A stretch of 64,000 nucleotides of DNA from Thauera linaloolentis 47Lol = DSM 12138 (GCF_000310205.1 NZ_AMXE01000011.1:1-64000), one strand, 5' to 3'. Shown: positions 16,812 to 25,729, counted from the stretch's first letter. Numbers and translations are program-made. Notes: generated by a model from the letters alone, not told the origin.

Positions 16812-17719
16812 GCCGTTCCGCGCCGTCGCGCGGCATGCGCGTCGCCCGCGTCTGGTGGACGGCCATCCGGCCGCGCACGCTCGGCATCGCGATCGCGCCG
16901 GTGGCGGTCGGGACCGCCCTCGCCGTGGCCGATGGCGCACGGATCGACTGGCTCGTGCTGCTGGCGACACTGGCGAGCGCGCTCCTGATCCAGATCGGCA
17001 CCAATCTCCACAACGACGCGGCCGATTTCGAACGCGGCACGGACGGTCCGCGCCGCGTCGGGCCGCTACGCGTGACTGCCGCCGGGTTGGCGAGCCCGGC
17101 CGCGGTCAAGCGCGGCGCCGTTCTCGCCTTCGCCGCCGCGCTCGCCCTCGGCGGCTATCTGGTGGCGGTGGGCGGCGGCGTCATCCTGGTCATCGGCTGC
17201 GCCTCCTTGCTGGCGGGCTGGGCCTATTCGGGCGGGCCGAGGCCGATTTCGCACACGCCGCTTGGAGAGTCGTTCGTGCTGTTCTTCTTCGGCGTGCTCG
17301 CGGTGTGCGGCAGCCACTGGCTGCAGGCGCGGGCGTTCTCCCCGCTCGGGGTGGCGGCGGGGATCGCGGTCGGCGCGCCCTTTGCCGCCGTCTTGCTGGT
17401 GAACAACTTCCGCGACCTGGAAACCGATCTGCTGAGCGGGCGGCGGACCCTGGCCGCCCTGCTCGGTCGCGCCGGCTGCATGCGGGCCTATGTGTTGCTC
17501 GTCCTGCTGCCGCTGCCGCTGCTCGGCTCCATCGCGCTTGCCGGCCGCCCCGGCGTGCTGCTGGGCCTGCTCGCGATGCCGGCCTTCGCGCGCCTGGCGG
17601 TCCGTTTCCGGGCCGCTTCCGGCCAGGGGTTCAATGCCGTGCTGGCCGGCACGGCATGCCAGGGCAGCTGGCTGGGGCTGGCGATGGCTGCCGGCATCCT
17701 GTCCGCGCACCTGCTCTAG
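16781..17719 (+). CDS. menA: 1,4-dihydroxy-2-naphthoate polyprenyltransferase
   Basis: About 312 residues from this ATG (31-base overlap with the methyltransferase); a start at 16835 would give 294. It is a membrane prenyltransferase of the UbiA superfamily. The MenA-specific motif is GTNLHNDAADFERGTD followed by RRVGPLR, and the second aspartate motif is NNFRDLETDLLSGRRT. It joins the prenyl chain to DHNA to form demethylmenaquinone. Its place behind nosGH, which use menaquinol in clade II systems, suggests dedicated quinone supply. The other men genes are not in this window. Confidence 0.9.
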   Translation: MHTLRETFPLSRSAPSRGMRVARVWWTAIRPRTLGIAIAPVAVGTALAVADGARIDWLVLLATLASALLIQIGTNLHNDAADFERGTDGPRRVGPLRVTAAGLASPAAVKRGAVLAFAAALALGGYLVAVGGGVILVIGCASLLAGWAYSGGPRPISHTPLGESFVLFFFGVLAVCGSHWLQARAFSPLGVAAGIAVGAPFAAVLLVNNFRDLETDLLSGRRTLAALLGRAGCMRAYVLLVLLPLPLLGSIALAGRPGVLLGLLAMPAFARLAVRFRAASGQGFNAVLAGTACQGSWLGLAMAAGILSAHLL

Positions 17720-17733
17720 CGGACGCCGCCGGC

Positions 17734-18606
17734 ATGCTGGCCGACGTGCTGCTGCCCGCTGCGCTGGCGTTCATCATGTTCTCGGTCGGCCTCTCGCTGG
17801 AGGCGGCGGATTTCCGCCACGTCTTCGCGCGCCCGGCGGTCCTGGCCGCCGCACTGGCCGGGCAACTGGTGCTGATGCCGCTGGCGGCGTTCGCCGTGGC
17901 CCGGCTGGCGGGGCTGCCGGGCGAGCTTGCGGTCGGGCTGATGATTCTCGCCGCCTGTCCCGGCGGGGCGAGCTCGGCCTTCCTGACCCGGCTCGCGCGC
18001 GGCAACATCGCGCTCTCGCTGACGGTCACCGTGATCAGCAGCCTTGCAGCGATCGCGACCTTTCCGCTGCTGCTCAAGTTGGTGTTCAGCCATGCGGCGA
18101 GCGGCGCCTTCGCCGACGGCATACAGCGCCTGGGTGCCCTGCCGATGGAGAGGCTGGTGGGCAGCGTGCTGGCGATCACCACGCTGCCCACCGCGCTCGG
18201 CGTGGCTGTGCGCCACCGCGCGGGGCGGGGTGGTGGATGGCGCGCCGAGCGGATCGTCGGCCAGGTGGCGCTGGTGTTCTTCGCCGCCATCGTGCTGGGG
18301 ACCTTTCTCGCGCACCGGCAGGCCATCGTGTCGAGCCTGCCCGAGGTCGGGCCCGCGGCGATGCTGCTCAACCTGCTCGCGATGGCGGGCGGCTACGCGC
18401 TCGTCGCGCTGGCCGGCGGGCATCGACGCGACTCGGTGGCGGCGGCGATGGAGTGCGGGCTGCAGAACGTCGGCCTGGCGATCTTCGTCGCCGTTTCCCT
18501 GTTGCGGCAGCCTCTGATGGCGGCCCCCGGCATCGTCTATGCCCTGGTGATGAATGCCGGCGCATTCGCCCTGATCCTCCTGTCGCGCAAGCATCCGGGC
18601 CGATAG
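17734..18606 (+). CDS. BASS-family (bile acid:sodium symporter-like) transporter
   Basis: A 290-residue protein with about nine to ten hydrophobic helices and the family hallmark motifs ACPGGASSAFLTRLARGNIALS and MECGLQNVGLAIFVA. It is probably a Na+-coupled uptake carrier for an organic anion. It starts 14 bases after menA and is the last gene of the run. The substrate cannot be read from sequence; a link with menaquinone precursors would be speculation. Confidence 0.8.
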   Translation: MLADVLLPAALAFIMFSVGLSLEAADFRHVFARPAVLAAALAGQLVLMPLAAFAVARLAGLPGELAVGLMILAACPGGASSAFLTRLARGNIALSLTVTVISSLAAIATFPLLLKLVFSHAASGAFADGIQRLGALPMERLVGSVLAITTLPTALGVAVRHRAGRGGGWRAERIVGQVALVFFAAIVLGTFLAHRQAIVSSLPEVGPAAMLLNLLAMAGGYALVALAGGHRRDSVAAAMECGLQNVGLAIFVAVSLLRQPLMAAPGIVYALVMNAGAFALILLSRKHPGR

Positions 18607-18878
18607 CCCGCCGGCGGCGTATGCCGCATGGCGTCGAGCGATCCGCAACAAGCGGATACAATCACGGCGCCCGGAAAAGCAAGAATGCGCCGGAAGACAC
18701 ATGCACGGAACAGGATTCGATCATGCTGCGGGGCGTTCATCCCGGCGGGCGCTCGGCGGGGATCGAAATGGCCGCGGCGTGGGTCGAAGGGGCAGCAGGG
18801 CGAGGCCGGCGCGGCTGGCCGCGCCCGGGCACGAAGCGCGCATGCGTCTTGCGCGTGATTTCCAGACGAAGAGGAACC
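18607..18878. other. intergenic region before rapZ
   Basis: These 272 bases hold short open frames without coding features, and no clear T-tailed terminator. A GAAGAGGAA ribosome-binding site stands in front of rapZ. I see nothing else in it. Confidence 0.4.
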
Positions 18879-19778
18879 ATGCAGATCGTACTCATCAGCG
18901 GCTTGTCGGGATCGGGCAAGAGCATCGCGCTCAATGTCCTGGAGGATGCCGGCTACTACGTTGTCGACAACCTGCCGGCTGCGTTGCTGCCGCAATTGGT
19001 GACGCATCTGCGCGGTGCGGGCTGGATGCGGGTGGCGGTGGCGGTCGATATGCGCTCGGGGGCGAGCATCGCGGCGCTGCCGAGCCAACTGGAAGTGCTG
19101 CGCGAGACGGTGTCCGATCTTCGCTTCATTTTTCTCGAGGCGCGCGATGAGGCACTGATCGCGCGTTTTTCCGAAACCCGCCGCCGCCATCCGCTGGCGG
19201 GCGGCGAAGTCACGGTGGAGGAGGCGATCCAGCGCGAGCGCGACGCGCTGGCGAGCATCGCCGAACTGGCCCACCGCATCGATACCAGCGACCTGCATCC
19301 GAACACGCTGCGCGCGTGGGTGAAGGATTTCGTCCATGTCGACGAGAGCGAGGGGCTGACGCTGATGTTCGAGTCCTTCGGCTTCAAGTACGGCATTCCG
19401 CTCGACGCCGATCTCGTGTTCGACGTCCGCTGCCTGCCCAACCCTTATTACGATCCGCGCCTGCGCCCATTGACCGGCTGTGACGAGCCGGTGAAGGAAT
19501 TCCTGCGCAAGATTCCGGAGGTCGGCCGCATGGCCGAGGATATCCGCCGCTTTATCGCCAATTGGCTGCCGTCCTACGTGCGCGACAACCGCAGCTACCT
19601 GACGGTGGCGATCGGGTGTACCGGCGGCCAGCACCGCTCGGTGTACCTCGTGGAGTGGCTGGCGGAGCGCTTCCGCGACCAGGCCAGCGTGATCGTCCGT
19701 CATCGGTCGTCGGCGCGGCGGGCTGCCGACCGGGGGGCGGCGCAGGTGCATGCGCCGGTGGAAGACAAGCAGCCGTGA
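18879..19778 (+). CDS. rapZ: RNase adapter protein RapZ
   Basis: A 299-residue P-loop protein (YvcJ/RapZ family). Walker A is GLSGSGKS at residues 8-15, followed by the family run VLEDAGYYVVDNLP. The C-terminal domain has SFGFKYGIP, DVRCLPNPYY and IGCTGGQHRSVY. In enterobacteria it guides RNase E to the GlmZ sRNA and senses glucosamine-6-phosphate; in betaproteobacteria the partners are less known. It overlaps the next gene by GTGA. Confidence 0.95.
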   Translation: MQIVLISGLSGSGKSIALNVLEDAGYYVVDNLPAALLPQLVTHLRGAGWMRVAVAVDMRSGASIAALPSQLEVLRETVSDLRFIFLEARDEALIARFSETRRRHPLAGGEVTVEEAIQRERDALASIAELAHRIDTSDLHPNTLRAWVKDFVHVDESEGLTLMFESFGFKYGIPLDADLVFDVRCLPNPYYDPRLRPLTGCDEPVKEFLRKIPEVGRMAEDIRRFIANWLPSYVRDNRSYLTVAIGCTGGQHRSVYLVEWLAERFRDQASVIVRHRSSARRAADRGAAQVHAPVEDKQP

Positions 19779-20167
19779 GATTTCCCGCCGCCGCGGCCTG
19801 GCGGACATTGTTGCGGCCGGGCGATGTGCTGGTGGTGATCGGCGGGCTTGCGCTGTGCGTCCATGCCGTGGCGGTGCTCTGGCAGGGGGGGCGGCCCGAG
19901 GCGGCGATCGTGCGCGCCGGTGGCAAGGTCGTGGCCGAACTCGATCTGTCCGCTCCGCGCGTGCTGGATGTGCCGGGGCCGCTGGGCACTACGCGCATCG
20001 AGATCCAGCCCGGGCGGGCGCGTGTCGCCGCCGACCCCGGCCCCCGGCAGTATTGCGTGCGCCAAGGGTGGCTGACGCAGGCCGGCGCGGTGGCGATCTG
20101 CGCCCCCAACGAGGTCAGCCTAAGCCTGAGCGGCCGTGGAGCGGACTATGACTCGCTCAACTATTGA
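19775..20167 (+). CDS. NusG-domain-II membrane-anchored protein
   Basis: A 130-residue protein starting with GTG, which overlaps the rapZ stop. One N-terminal helix (about 14-38, PGDVLVVIGGLALCVHAVAVLW) precedes an extracytoplasmic domain of about 85 residues. That domain resembles the NusG_II family: GGKVVAELDL, TRIEIQPGRARVAADPGPRQYCVRQGWLTQAGAVAICAPN. Such genes are usually found beside Gx transporters, as here. The molecular role is unknown. Confidence 0.75.
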   Translation: MRFPAAAAWRTLLRPGDVLVVIGGLALCVHAVAVLWQGGRPEAAIVRAGGKVVAELDLSAPRVLDVPGPLGTTRIEIQPGRARVAADPGPRQYCVRQGWLTQAGAVAICAPNEVSLSLSGRGADYDSLNY

Positions 20168-20720
20168 ACTCGTCCCTTCGCTGAAGGACCGCCGCATCGC
20201 ACGCCATGCGGCAGCGGCGATCGTGCTGACCGTGGCCGAGGCGGCGATTCCGCTGCCCTTGCCGGGGGTCAAGCCGGGGCTGGCGAACATCGTCACCCTG
20301 ATCGTGCTGGCTCGCTGGGGTTGGCGCGAAGCCGTGTGGGTGGCCTTGCTGCGGGTGTTCGCCGGCAGCCTGCTGCTGGGGCAGTTTCTTGCGCCGGGTT
20401 TCTTCCTGAGCCTGTCCGGGGCGTTTGCCAGCCTGGTGGCGCTGGGCTTGGCCATGCATCTGCCACGGCGTTGGTTCGGTCCGGTCAGCCACAGCATCCT
20501 GGCGGCGTTCGCGCATATCGGTGCGCAACTGGTGGTGGCGCGGCTGTGGCTCGTGCCGCATGACGGGGTGTTCTATCTGATGCCGGTATTCGCGCTCGCG
20601 GCAGTGGTGTTCGGCTTGGTCAATGGCCTGGTTGCCGCGCGTCTGCTGCAGGAACTGTGCGGCGAACCCGGCGGGGAGAGGGGCGCGCCGCGGTCTTCCG
20701 CGCCGGCTTCGGAACGCTGA
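20148..20720 (+). CDS. Gx transporter family protein (heptaprenyl diphosphate synthase component I-like)
   Basis: A 190-residue protein with about five hydrophobic segments. The family signature is GVKPGLANIVTLIVLARWGWREA followed by R-FAGSLLLGQF. The start at 20148 has GGAG upstream; a GTG at 20136 is also in frame. Despite the database name there is no prenyltransferase motif. It looks like an ECF-type substrate-binding membrane subunit. It overlaps the NusG-II gene and forms a rapZ-NusG_II-Gx run. Confidence 0.75.
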   Translation: MTRSTIELVPSLKDRRIARHAAAAIVLTVAEAAIPLPLPGVKPGLANIVTLIVLARWGWREAVWVALLRVFAGSLLLGQFLAPGFFLSLSGAFASLVALGLAMHLPRRWFGPVSHSILAAFAHIGAQLVVARLWLVPHDGVFYLMPVFALAAVVFGLVNGLVAARLLQELCGEPGGERGAPRSSAPASER

Positions 20721-20776
20721 GCGCCGGCCTGCGTCCAACTTCGCACTTCGGGTGCGGGGCAAGGACGGAGCGACGC

Positions 20777-20998
20777 ATGAAGGGATGGTGGTGGAGATGC
20801 TTGTCCGCGCTGCTCGCGGCGATCTGCGGCCTTGCATTCGGCTGGTTCGCGGGTGTCGGCGTGGCGCGCGCCGAGAACGGCCGCACGGCGGCGAGTACCC
20901 CCGCCCGCGCGGCCGCATGCGCCAGGGAAGCTCAGACATGGGCCGAGAACCACGCCAGCAGGCGCTTCCAGCCATCTTCCGCTTCGTTCTTGCGGTAG
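20777..20998 (+). CDS. small exported protein candidate
   Basis: A 73-codon frame with GGAG six bases before the ATG. It has an N-terminal WWWR followed by a hydrophobic core ending in ARA (residues about 1-32), a plausible signal or anchor. The remainder is Ala/Arg-rich with one Cys and no known motif. The last 67 bases overlap the 3' end of the opposing dienelactone hydrolase gene. It could be a chance frame. Confidence 0.3.
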   Translation: MKGWWWRCLSALLAAICGLAFGWFAGVGVARAENGRTAASTPARAAACAREAQTWAENHASRRFQPSSASFLR

Positions 20999-21807
20999 CT
21001 CGGACGATAGTCGGCGTGGAAGGCGTGCGGGGCGTCGGGATAGACGACGATTTCGCCCGGCTTGCCGGCCGAGCGGATGGCGCCGCGCATCGCCTCGACA
21101 TCGTCGAGCGGAATGCCTTGGTCCTGCCCGCCATAGAGGCCGAGCACCGGTGCGTTGAGATTTGCCGCCACGTCGATCGGATGTGTCGGCTGGTTTTCCG
21201 AAGAGGCGCCGCGCAGGCGGCCATACCAGGCGACGCCCGCTTTCAGGGCGGGATTGTGTGCGGCGTACAGCCAGGTGATGCGGCCGCCCCAGCAGAAGCC
21301 GGTGATCGCCAGGCGTGCGGTGTCGCCGCCGCGGGTCGCGGCCCATCTTGCGCAGGCGTCGAGGTCGGCCATGACCTGCGCGTCGGGCACTTTCGACACG
21401 ATCGACGACAGGATGTCGGCGATGTTCTCGAGCGCGGCCGGGTCGCCCTGGCGGAAGTACAGCTCCGGAGCGATCGCCAGATAACCCTGCCCGGCGAGGC
21501 GGCGGCAGACGTCGCGGATGTGCTCATGAACGCCGAAGATTTCCTGCACTACGAGCACGACCGGCAGTCCGTCACCCCGGGCGGGGCGGGCAAAGTACAC
21601 CGGTAGCTGCTCGCCGCCCGACTCGACCGTGGCGGTGCCGGTGTCGAGACCGGTGCTGTCGGTGCTGATCACCGTGCTTGCCTGGATCGGGCACACCGCG
21701 AGGGCGAACCCGGTGGCGGCGACCGTCGTGACGAAGCCGCGGCGATCGAGGCGCGCGGCGGGCAGCAGGCTGTCGAATTCGGTCGTGGAGGTGTCGCTTG
21801 CATTCAT
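20932..21807 (-). CDS. Tat-exported dienelactone hydrolase family protein
   Basis: A 291-residue alpha/beta hydrolase. The N-terminus carries [19 protein letters not shown], a twin-arginine signal, so the enzyme is periplasmic. The nucleophile Cys lies in GFCWGG; the catalytic Asp (YGGQDQGIP) and His ([11 protein letters not shown]) follow in family order. It would hydrolyse dienelactones or related cyclic esters, but the true substrate is unknown. The start has GGAGAAGGAC upstream. The family is cytoplasmic in many aromatic degraders; export is typical of a second subgroup. Confidence 0.88.
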   Translation of the reverse strand: MNASDTSTTEFDSLLPAARLDRRGFVTTVAATGFALAVCPIQASTVISTDSTGLDTGTATVESGGEQLPVYFARPARGDGLPVVLVVQEIFGVHEHIRDVCRRLAGQGYLAIAPELYFRQGDPAALENIADILSSIVSKVPDAQVMADLDACARWAATRGGDTARLAITGFCWGGRITWLYAAHNPALKAGVAWYGRLRGASSENQPTHPIDVAANLNAPVLGLYGGQDQGIPLDDVEAMRGAIRSAGKPGEIVVYPDAPHAFHADYRPSYRKNEAEDGWKRLLAWFSAHV

Positions 21808-22055
21808 GTCCTTCTCCGGTTGGGGCGGCGATTGAGGAAGTGGTCCACGCCGATGATGCAGTGTTGCCGCATCGTGCGCAGCCCTGCAATGACTCCGCCA
21901 TGACGGAGATGTTCCCGGGGCGGCCGGCAATGCGGACGCGGATCTCGGTGCGCATCGTCCGGCGCCATCAATGAAGAATGGCCACCGCGCTCCCCCACTG
22001 CGTGAGGTCGCTGCCCCCAGGCGGGGCGCTTTTCGTCTTGGGACGGTCCGGCGAC
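21808..22055. other. intergenic region between the hydrolase gene and the infA terminator
   Basis: About 250 bases with no convincing gene, repeat or terminator. It must contain the promoter of the minus-strand hydrolase gene. Confidence 0.4.
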
Positions 22056-22088
22056 GAAAAAAAGCCCCTGCTCGATGGCAGGGGCTTT
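22056..22088 (-). terminator. Rho-independent terminator of infA
   Basis: On the minus strand AAAGCCCCTGC pairs with GCAGGGGCTTT around a CATCGA loop (22061-22088), followed by a run of T (the A-run 22057-22063 on the plus strand). It lies 17 bases after the infA stop. Confidence 0.85.
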
Positions 22089-22104
22089 GCGGGGTGGTGC
22101 AGGT

Positions 22105-22371
22105 TCAGCGGCGGCGCGGAGGCGGCGCAGCCGGCGCACCGGCGGGGCGGCCCGGCAGGTGACGGAAGGTGATCCGGCCCTTGCTCAGATCGTAGGGCGA
22201 CATCTCGAGCGAGACGTTGTCGCCGGCGATGATGCGGATATGGTGCTTGCGCATCTTGCCACCGGAGTAGGCGATGAGGTTGTGACCGTTGTCCAGGGTG
22301 ACGCGGTAACGGCCGTCCGGCAAGACTTCCGTAACGGATCCGTGCATTTCGATGAGTTCTTCCTTGGCCAT
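22105..22371 (-). CDS. infA: translation initiation factor IF-1 (extended form)
   Basis: An 88-residue S1/OB-fold protein, [24 protein letters not shown]..., with the usual IF-1 core to about residue 72. A tail rich in Pro, Ala and Arg ([16 protein letters not shown]) follows. The 72-residue form is normally in the ribosomal protein operon. Betaproteobacteria often have this second, longer copy as a lone gene. AAGGAG stands before the ATG, and the gene is monocistronic with its own terminator. Confidence 0.93.
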   Translation of the reverse strand: MAKEELIEMHGSVTEVLPDGRYRVTLDNGHNLIAYSGGKMRKHHIRIIAGDNVSLEMSPYDLSKGRITFRHLPGRPAGAPAAPPPRRR

Positions 22372-22964
22372 GTTCGGGCTCCTTGTCATTGTGCCGGCGC
22401 GTGCTTCGGGTGCGCAGCGGCGGTTTGCCCGCCTCCGCCAGGGTGGGCATCGGGCCGGTTGCTTGCACGTATGGCGCAAGGGGCGGGCCGGCCGGGCCTG
22501 TGAAAAAGTGACAGGCCCGCAAATCTGGAACGATTGCACGCCCGCGTCGTGTCGAGCGGGCGCGAGCTGCGCGTCGGGTACTGACTGGCGCACTGCGTCG
22601 GGGCGATCCGAAGCGCCTGCAAGGCGTGAAAGACCGCATCGGCCTGCAGCGCACCGGCGCCGCAGGAGGTGTCTCGGAAAAAAACCGGGCGAGCCCGCCA
22701 GGGGACGCCGGACGACACGGCAAGTTGTTGCAGGGAAGGGGAAGCCGAGTCAAATGCGCCACGGTGTCATCCAGACCACGGGCAGGTGAAACAGCCATCG
22801 GCGCGACGTTTTCGGACCCGCGACAGGAACACCTGCCCATGGTAACGAAACTATGTTGCCGATCTTCAGCACTCGGCATGATACCTGCTGGCAAGGGAAC
22901 GTGTCCAACGGGTTTTCGGCGATGGCATCCTCATGGCCGGATTCGTCCGGGCCAGGACGGGCGT
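22372..22964. other. 593-base region without a convincing gene
   Basis: Open frames here are shadows with no ribosome-binding site or family features. It holds a 7-bp inverted repeat (CGCCCGC/GCGGGCG, near 22540-22563), the infA promoter region and a weak terminator-like element at 22678-22697 on the minus strand. Confidence 0.4.
22678..22697 (-). terminator. weak terminator-like element
   Basis: On the minus strand CGGG-CTCG-CCCG is followed by G and seven T. The stem is only 4 bp. It could end a transcript from the small gene at 22965-23252, some 270 bases upstream. Confidence 0.3.
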
Positions 22965-23252
22965 TCAGCCATGGTGTGTCGGCCGAAGGGCGGACGGCTG
23001 GCCGCGCTCGTCGCAGTGGGGCCGGCAGTCTTCCGCGCACGGGGTCGCGTACCTGCCGTCCCGGCTTCGATGCTCTTCCATGCTGCTTGCGCTGACCACG
23101 ACTGCCGGCAACTGCCATTCCGTTTCGGATGCCTGCGCCACCGGCTTTCCTGCTTGGAAACCTTCGTCTCCGGGGTTCATGGCGGCCATGACGCTCAGTG
23201 CGTGGACCGCAACGACGGCTGCGGCGATCAGAGTCTTCATCCCGGTTTTCAT
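22965..23252 (-). CDS. small exported protein, function unknown
   Basis: A 95-residue frame with a strong ribosome-binding site (GAGGAG) seven bases before the ATG. It has a clear signal peptide, MKTGMKTLIAAAVVAVHALSVMA. The mature part contains EGFQAGKPVAQ and a C-terminal run of three cysteines spaced C-x3-C-x3-C, with histidines after it (CAEDCRPHC... THHG). I do not recognise the family; the Cys/His tail could bind metal. It is monocistronic. Confidence 0.6.
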   Translation of the reverse strand: MKTGMKTLIAAAVVAVHALSVMAAMNPGDEGFQAGKPVAQASETEWQLPAVVVSASSMEEHRSRDGRYATPCAEDCRPHCDERGQPSALRPTHHG

Positions 23253-23570
23253 GTGCCTGCTCCTCAGGTTCGATGCGCCCGCCGTTTGGGCGATGGCGCC
23301 ATTTGACCAGCCTGATGTATGCGGCATTTGTCCGGAACCGGGGGATTTGCTTGCTGATGTGTCCCCTGCCTTGCCGGATACGTTGGGATACGTGTTGGAG
23401 TGCTGTTACGGCAGGGCGCCTCGGGCGACGGTTCGTGGCACCGGCACGCCAGCGCATTTTCAATCGCAGCTGCAGCGCGCTGTTGGGGATGGCTGGCGTG
23501 GGGACGCGGCTCTCACGCCGGGCAGGCGCCTGACCATCAGGATGGCGTAAGCGGTATCGTGGCGCGGAAC
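23253..23570. other. region between the small exported protein and the tRNA terminator
   Basis: About 320 bases in which I see no gene or repeat. It must hold the promoter of the minus-strand small gene. Confidence 0.4.
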
Positions 23571-23573
23571 CCG

Positions 23574-23606
23574 AAAACAAAAACGCCAGCCCCGAGAGGC
23601 TGGCGT
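23574..23606 (-). terminator. Rho-independent terminator after tRNA-Lys
   Basis: On the minus strand ACGCCAGCC pairs with GGCTGGCGT (23583-23606, 6-base loop), followed by TTTTTGTTTT. It lies 17 bases beyond the tRNA 3' end. Confidence 0.85.
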
Positions 23607-23622
23607 AAGTGCTTGAATTCAT

Positions 23623-23698
23623 TGGTAGGCCGTGCAGGATTCGAACCTGCGACCAACGGATTAAAAGTCCGCTGCTCTACCAACTGAGCTAACGACCC
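23623..23698 (-). tRNA. tRNA-Lys (anticodon TTT)
   Basis: A 76-nt tRNA read on the minus strand: GGGTCGT acceptor 5' strand, D-arm AGCTCAGTTGGTAGAGC, anticodon loop ACTTTTAA, T-arm with GGTTCGAATCC, and an encoded CCA. All stems pair. Confidence 0.97.
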
Positions 23699-23774
23699 AA
23701 AAGAGAGGCGGAATTTTAGAAGGAGGGGAGGCCTGCGTCAAGAAGCAATTTTGCCGCCCTTCGGGGGGCTCCGT

Positions 23775-24881
23775 TCAGGCTTCCCGCATCAGCAGCCAGT
23801 ACTGGATCTTCATCGTGACTGCGGATCCGGTGATGATCGCAACGGTGGTGATGACCGATCCGAGGGCGAGGGTGGACAGGCCGGTGACGCCCTGGCCGAT
23901 GGTGCAGCCCAGCGCCGTTACGCCGCCGAAGCCCATCAGGATGCCCCCCGCCATGTGGCGGGCGAGGTCGGGTGCGTCGCGGAAGCCCTCGATGCGGAAG
24001 CGCTTCGACAGTACGGCGTGGATGGCCGCGCCGGCGACCACGCCCAGCGTGCTGGCGATGCCGAAGGTGACGATGCGGCTGCTGTCGCTCCACAGCATCA
24101 GCAGTTCGAGGGTGAAGGCCAGAGGGCCGACGAAGGTGAGTGATTCCGGGCGGCCGCTGTTGGTACCGATGAAGGCTTCTTCCAGGGTTTCCGGGTGTTC
24201 GGCGACGTGGCCGATGTGGCCGGAAACATACCAAGCCGCGACCACGGTGGCGCCGATGATCGCGCCCCCGAGCCAGACGTCGGCGGATCGTGCCTCGCGC
24301 TTGGCGAATGCCCATAGCAGCAATGCGCCGCCGGTCACGCCGGCGGCAATCGCCAGGGCGCCGGCCGGGTCGATGCCGCTGGCGGCGATGAAGGCGGGGA
24401 GGTCCTGGCCGTGGGGCAGGTCGATCGCGACGGGGTCGAGGAAGCGGACGCGCCACACCGCGAACAGGCCGCGCAGCGTCATGTAGGCGCTGATGCCGAG
24501 GAAGACGAAAACCACCAGCGACTTGAGGTTGCCGCCGCCGATACGGATCAGGGTCTTGCTGCCGCAGCCGGAGGCGAGCGTCATGCCGACGCCGAAGGCG
24601 AGGCCGCCGATGACGTGGGACAGCCAGATCAGCCTGGCGCCGGTGTAGATCGAGCGGGAGACGTCGAGGAGGCCGGCCAGCTGCAGCGCGGCGGTGCCGA
24701 GGATGGCGGCCGCGATGGCAACGGCCCACATGCGCATGCGGTTCCAGTCGCCCATGTTGACGACGTCGGATACGGCACCCATGGTGCAGAAGTTGGTGCG
24801 ATTGGCAACGAACCCGAATACCGTGCCGACTGCGAAGGCAAGCCAGGCGATGACGGGGGCTGAGACGATCGTTTCTTCCAT
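23775..24881 (-). CDS. YeeE/YedE-family permease (thiosulfate/sulfur-compound transporter)
   Basis: A 368-residue membrane protein with about nine helices. Two repeats carry the family cysteine motifs: NRTNFCTMGAVSDV and the paired LASGCGSKT / TALGCTIGQG. E. coli YeeE takes up thiosulfate through such cysteines. The full two-repeat length fits that group. It starts 103 bases after the end of queC and may be in the same transcript. The permease is plausible beside a sulfate assimilation genome, but its substrate is inferred. Confidence 0.85.
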   Translation of the reverse strand: MEETIVSAPVIAWLAFAVGTVFGFVANRTNFCTMGAVSDVVNMGDWNRMRMWAVAIAAAILGTAALQLAGLLDVSRSIYTGARLIWLSHVIGGLAFGVGMTLASGCGSKTLIRIGGGNLKSLVVFVFLGISAYMTLRGLFAVWRVRFLDPVAIDLPHGQDLPAFIAASGIDPAGALAIAAGVTGGALLLWAFAKREARSADVWLGGAIIGATVVAAWYVSGHIGHVAEHPETLEEAFIGTNSGRPESLTFVGPLAFTLELLMLWSDSSRIVTFGIASTLGVVAGAAIHAVLSKRFRIEGFRDAPDLARHMAGGILMGFGGVTALGCTIGQGVTGLSTLALGSVITTVAIITGSAVTMKIQYWLLMREA

Positions 24882-24984
24882 GATGCGGCCAGCGGCTGAA
24901 TGGCCGGCCATTCTAGGCGAAAAGCCTGGCCGGGTTGAGACGCCGCGCCTTGCCTGGGGGGCGGCCGTGCTTGCGCAATGCGGT

Positions 24985-25689
24985 TCAGTCGTTGCGCAAC
25001 TGGTAGGGCGTCGGGTCCGGCACGTCGGCGGCGGCGAAGCCCATCGCGCGCAGGCGGCAGGCTTCGCAGCGGCCGCAGGCGCGGCCGGCGTCATCGGCCT
25101 GGTAGCAGGTGACGGTGATGCCGTAGTCGACGCCGAGCCCGATGCCGCGGCGGATGATGTCGGCCTTGCTCGATTCGATCAGCGGTGCGTGGATGCGCAG
25201 CTGGGCGCCTTCGATGCCGGCCTTGGTGGCCAGGTTGGCCATGGCTTCGAAAGCCTGGATGAATGCCGGGCGGCAGTCTGGGTAGCCGGAATAGTCCACC
25301 GCGTTGACGCCGATGAAGATGTCGTTCGCACCGAGCACTTCGGCCCAGGCCATCGCGATGGACAACATCACCGTGTTGCGTGCGGGGACGTAGGTCACCG
25401 GGATGCAGGGCCGCTCGTCGTCGCCGGGCAGGGCCTCCGGTATGTCGATGGCGGGGTCGGTCAGGGCGGAGCCGCCGAACTGGCCGAGGTTGATGCGCGC
25501 GAGCCGGTGCTCCTTGGCGCCCAGTGCCTGTGCCACGCGCAGGGAGGCGGTCAGTTCGGCCGCGTGGCGCTGGCCATAGGCTACCGACAGGGCGTAGGTC
25601 TCGAATCCCATGTCGCGGGCGATGGCGAGGCAGGTGGCAGAGTCGAGGCCGCCTGAAAGCAGGACGACGGCGCGTTTGGCTGGGGTCAT
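24985..25689 (-). CDS. queC: 7-cyano-7-deazaguanine synthase
   Basis: A 234-residue ATP-dependent enzyme of queuosine synthesis that converts CDG to preQ0. The PP-loop is [10 protein letters not shown] (residues about 10-19), and the zinc site is [20 protein letters not shown] near the C-terminus. Length matches the family. It lies 40 bases after queE, at the end of the tol-pal run. Confidence 0.96.
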   Translation of the reverse strand: MTPAKRAVVLLSGGLDSATCLAIARDMGFETYALSVAYGQRHAAELTASLRVAQALGAKEHRLARINLGQFGGSALTDPAIDIPEALPGDDERPCIPVTYVPARNTVMLSIAMAWAEVLGANDIFIGVNAVDYSGYPDCRPAFIQAFEAMANLATKAGIEGAQLRIHAPLIESSKADIIRRGIGLGVDYGITVTCYQADDAGRACGRCEACRLRAMGFAAADVPDPTPYQLRND

Positions 25690-25729
25690 CGGGGTGGGTT
25701 CCGGGTGAGAAGCTGAACGGTGCTGCGGA

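Noticed and set aside
22750-23622. 290-codon minus-strand frame covering the small exported gene
   Set aside because: Arg-rich, no start signal; the competing frame has a signal peptide and GAGGAG.
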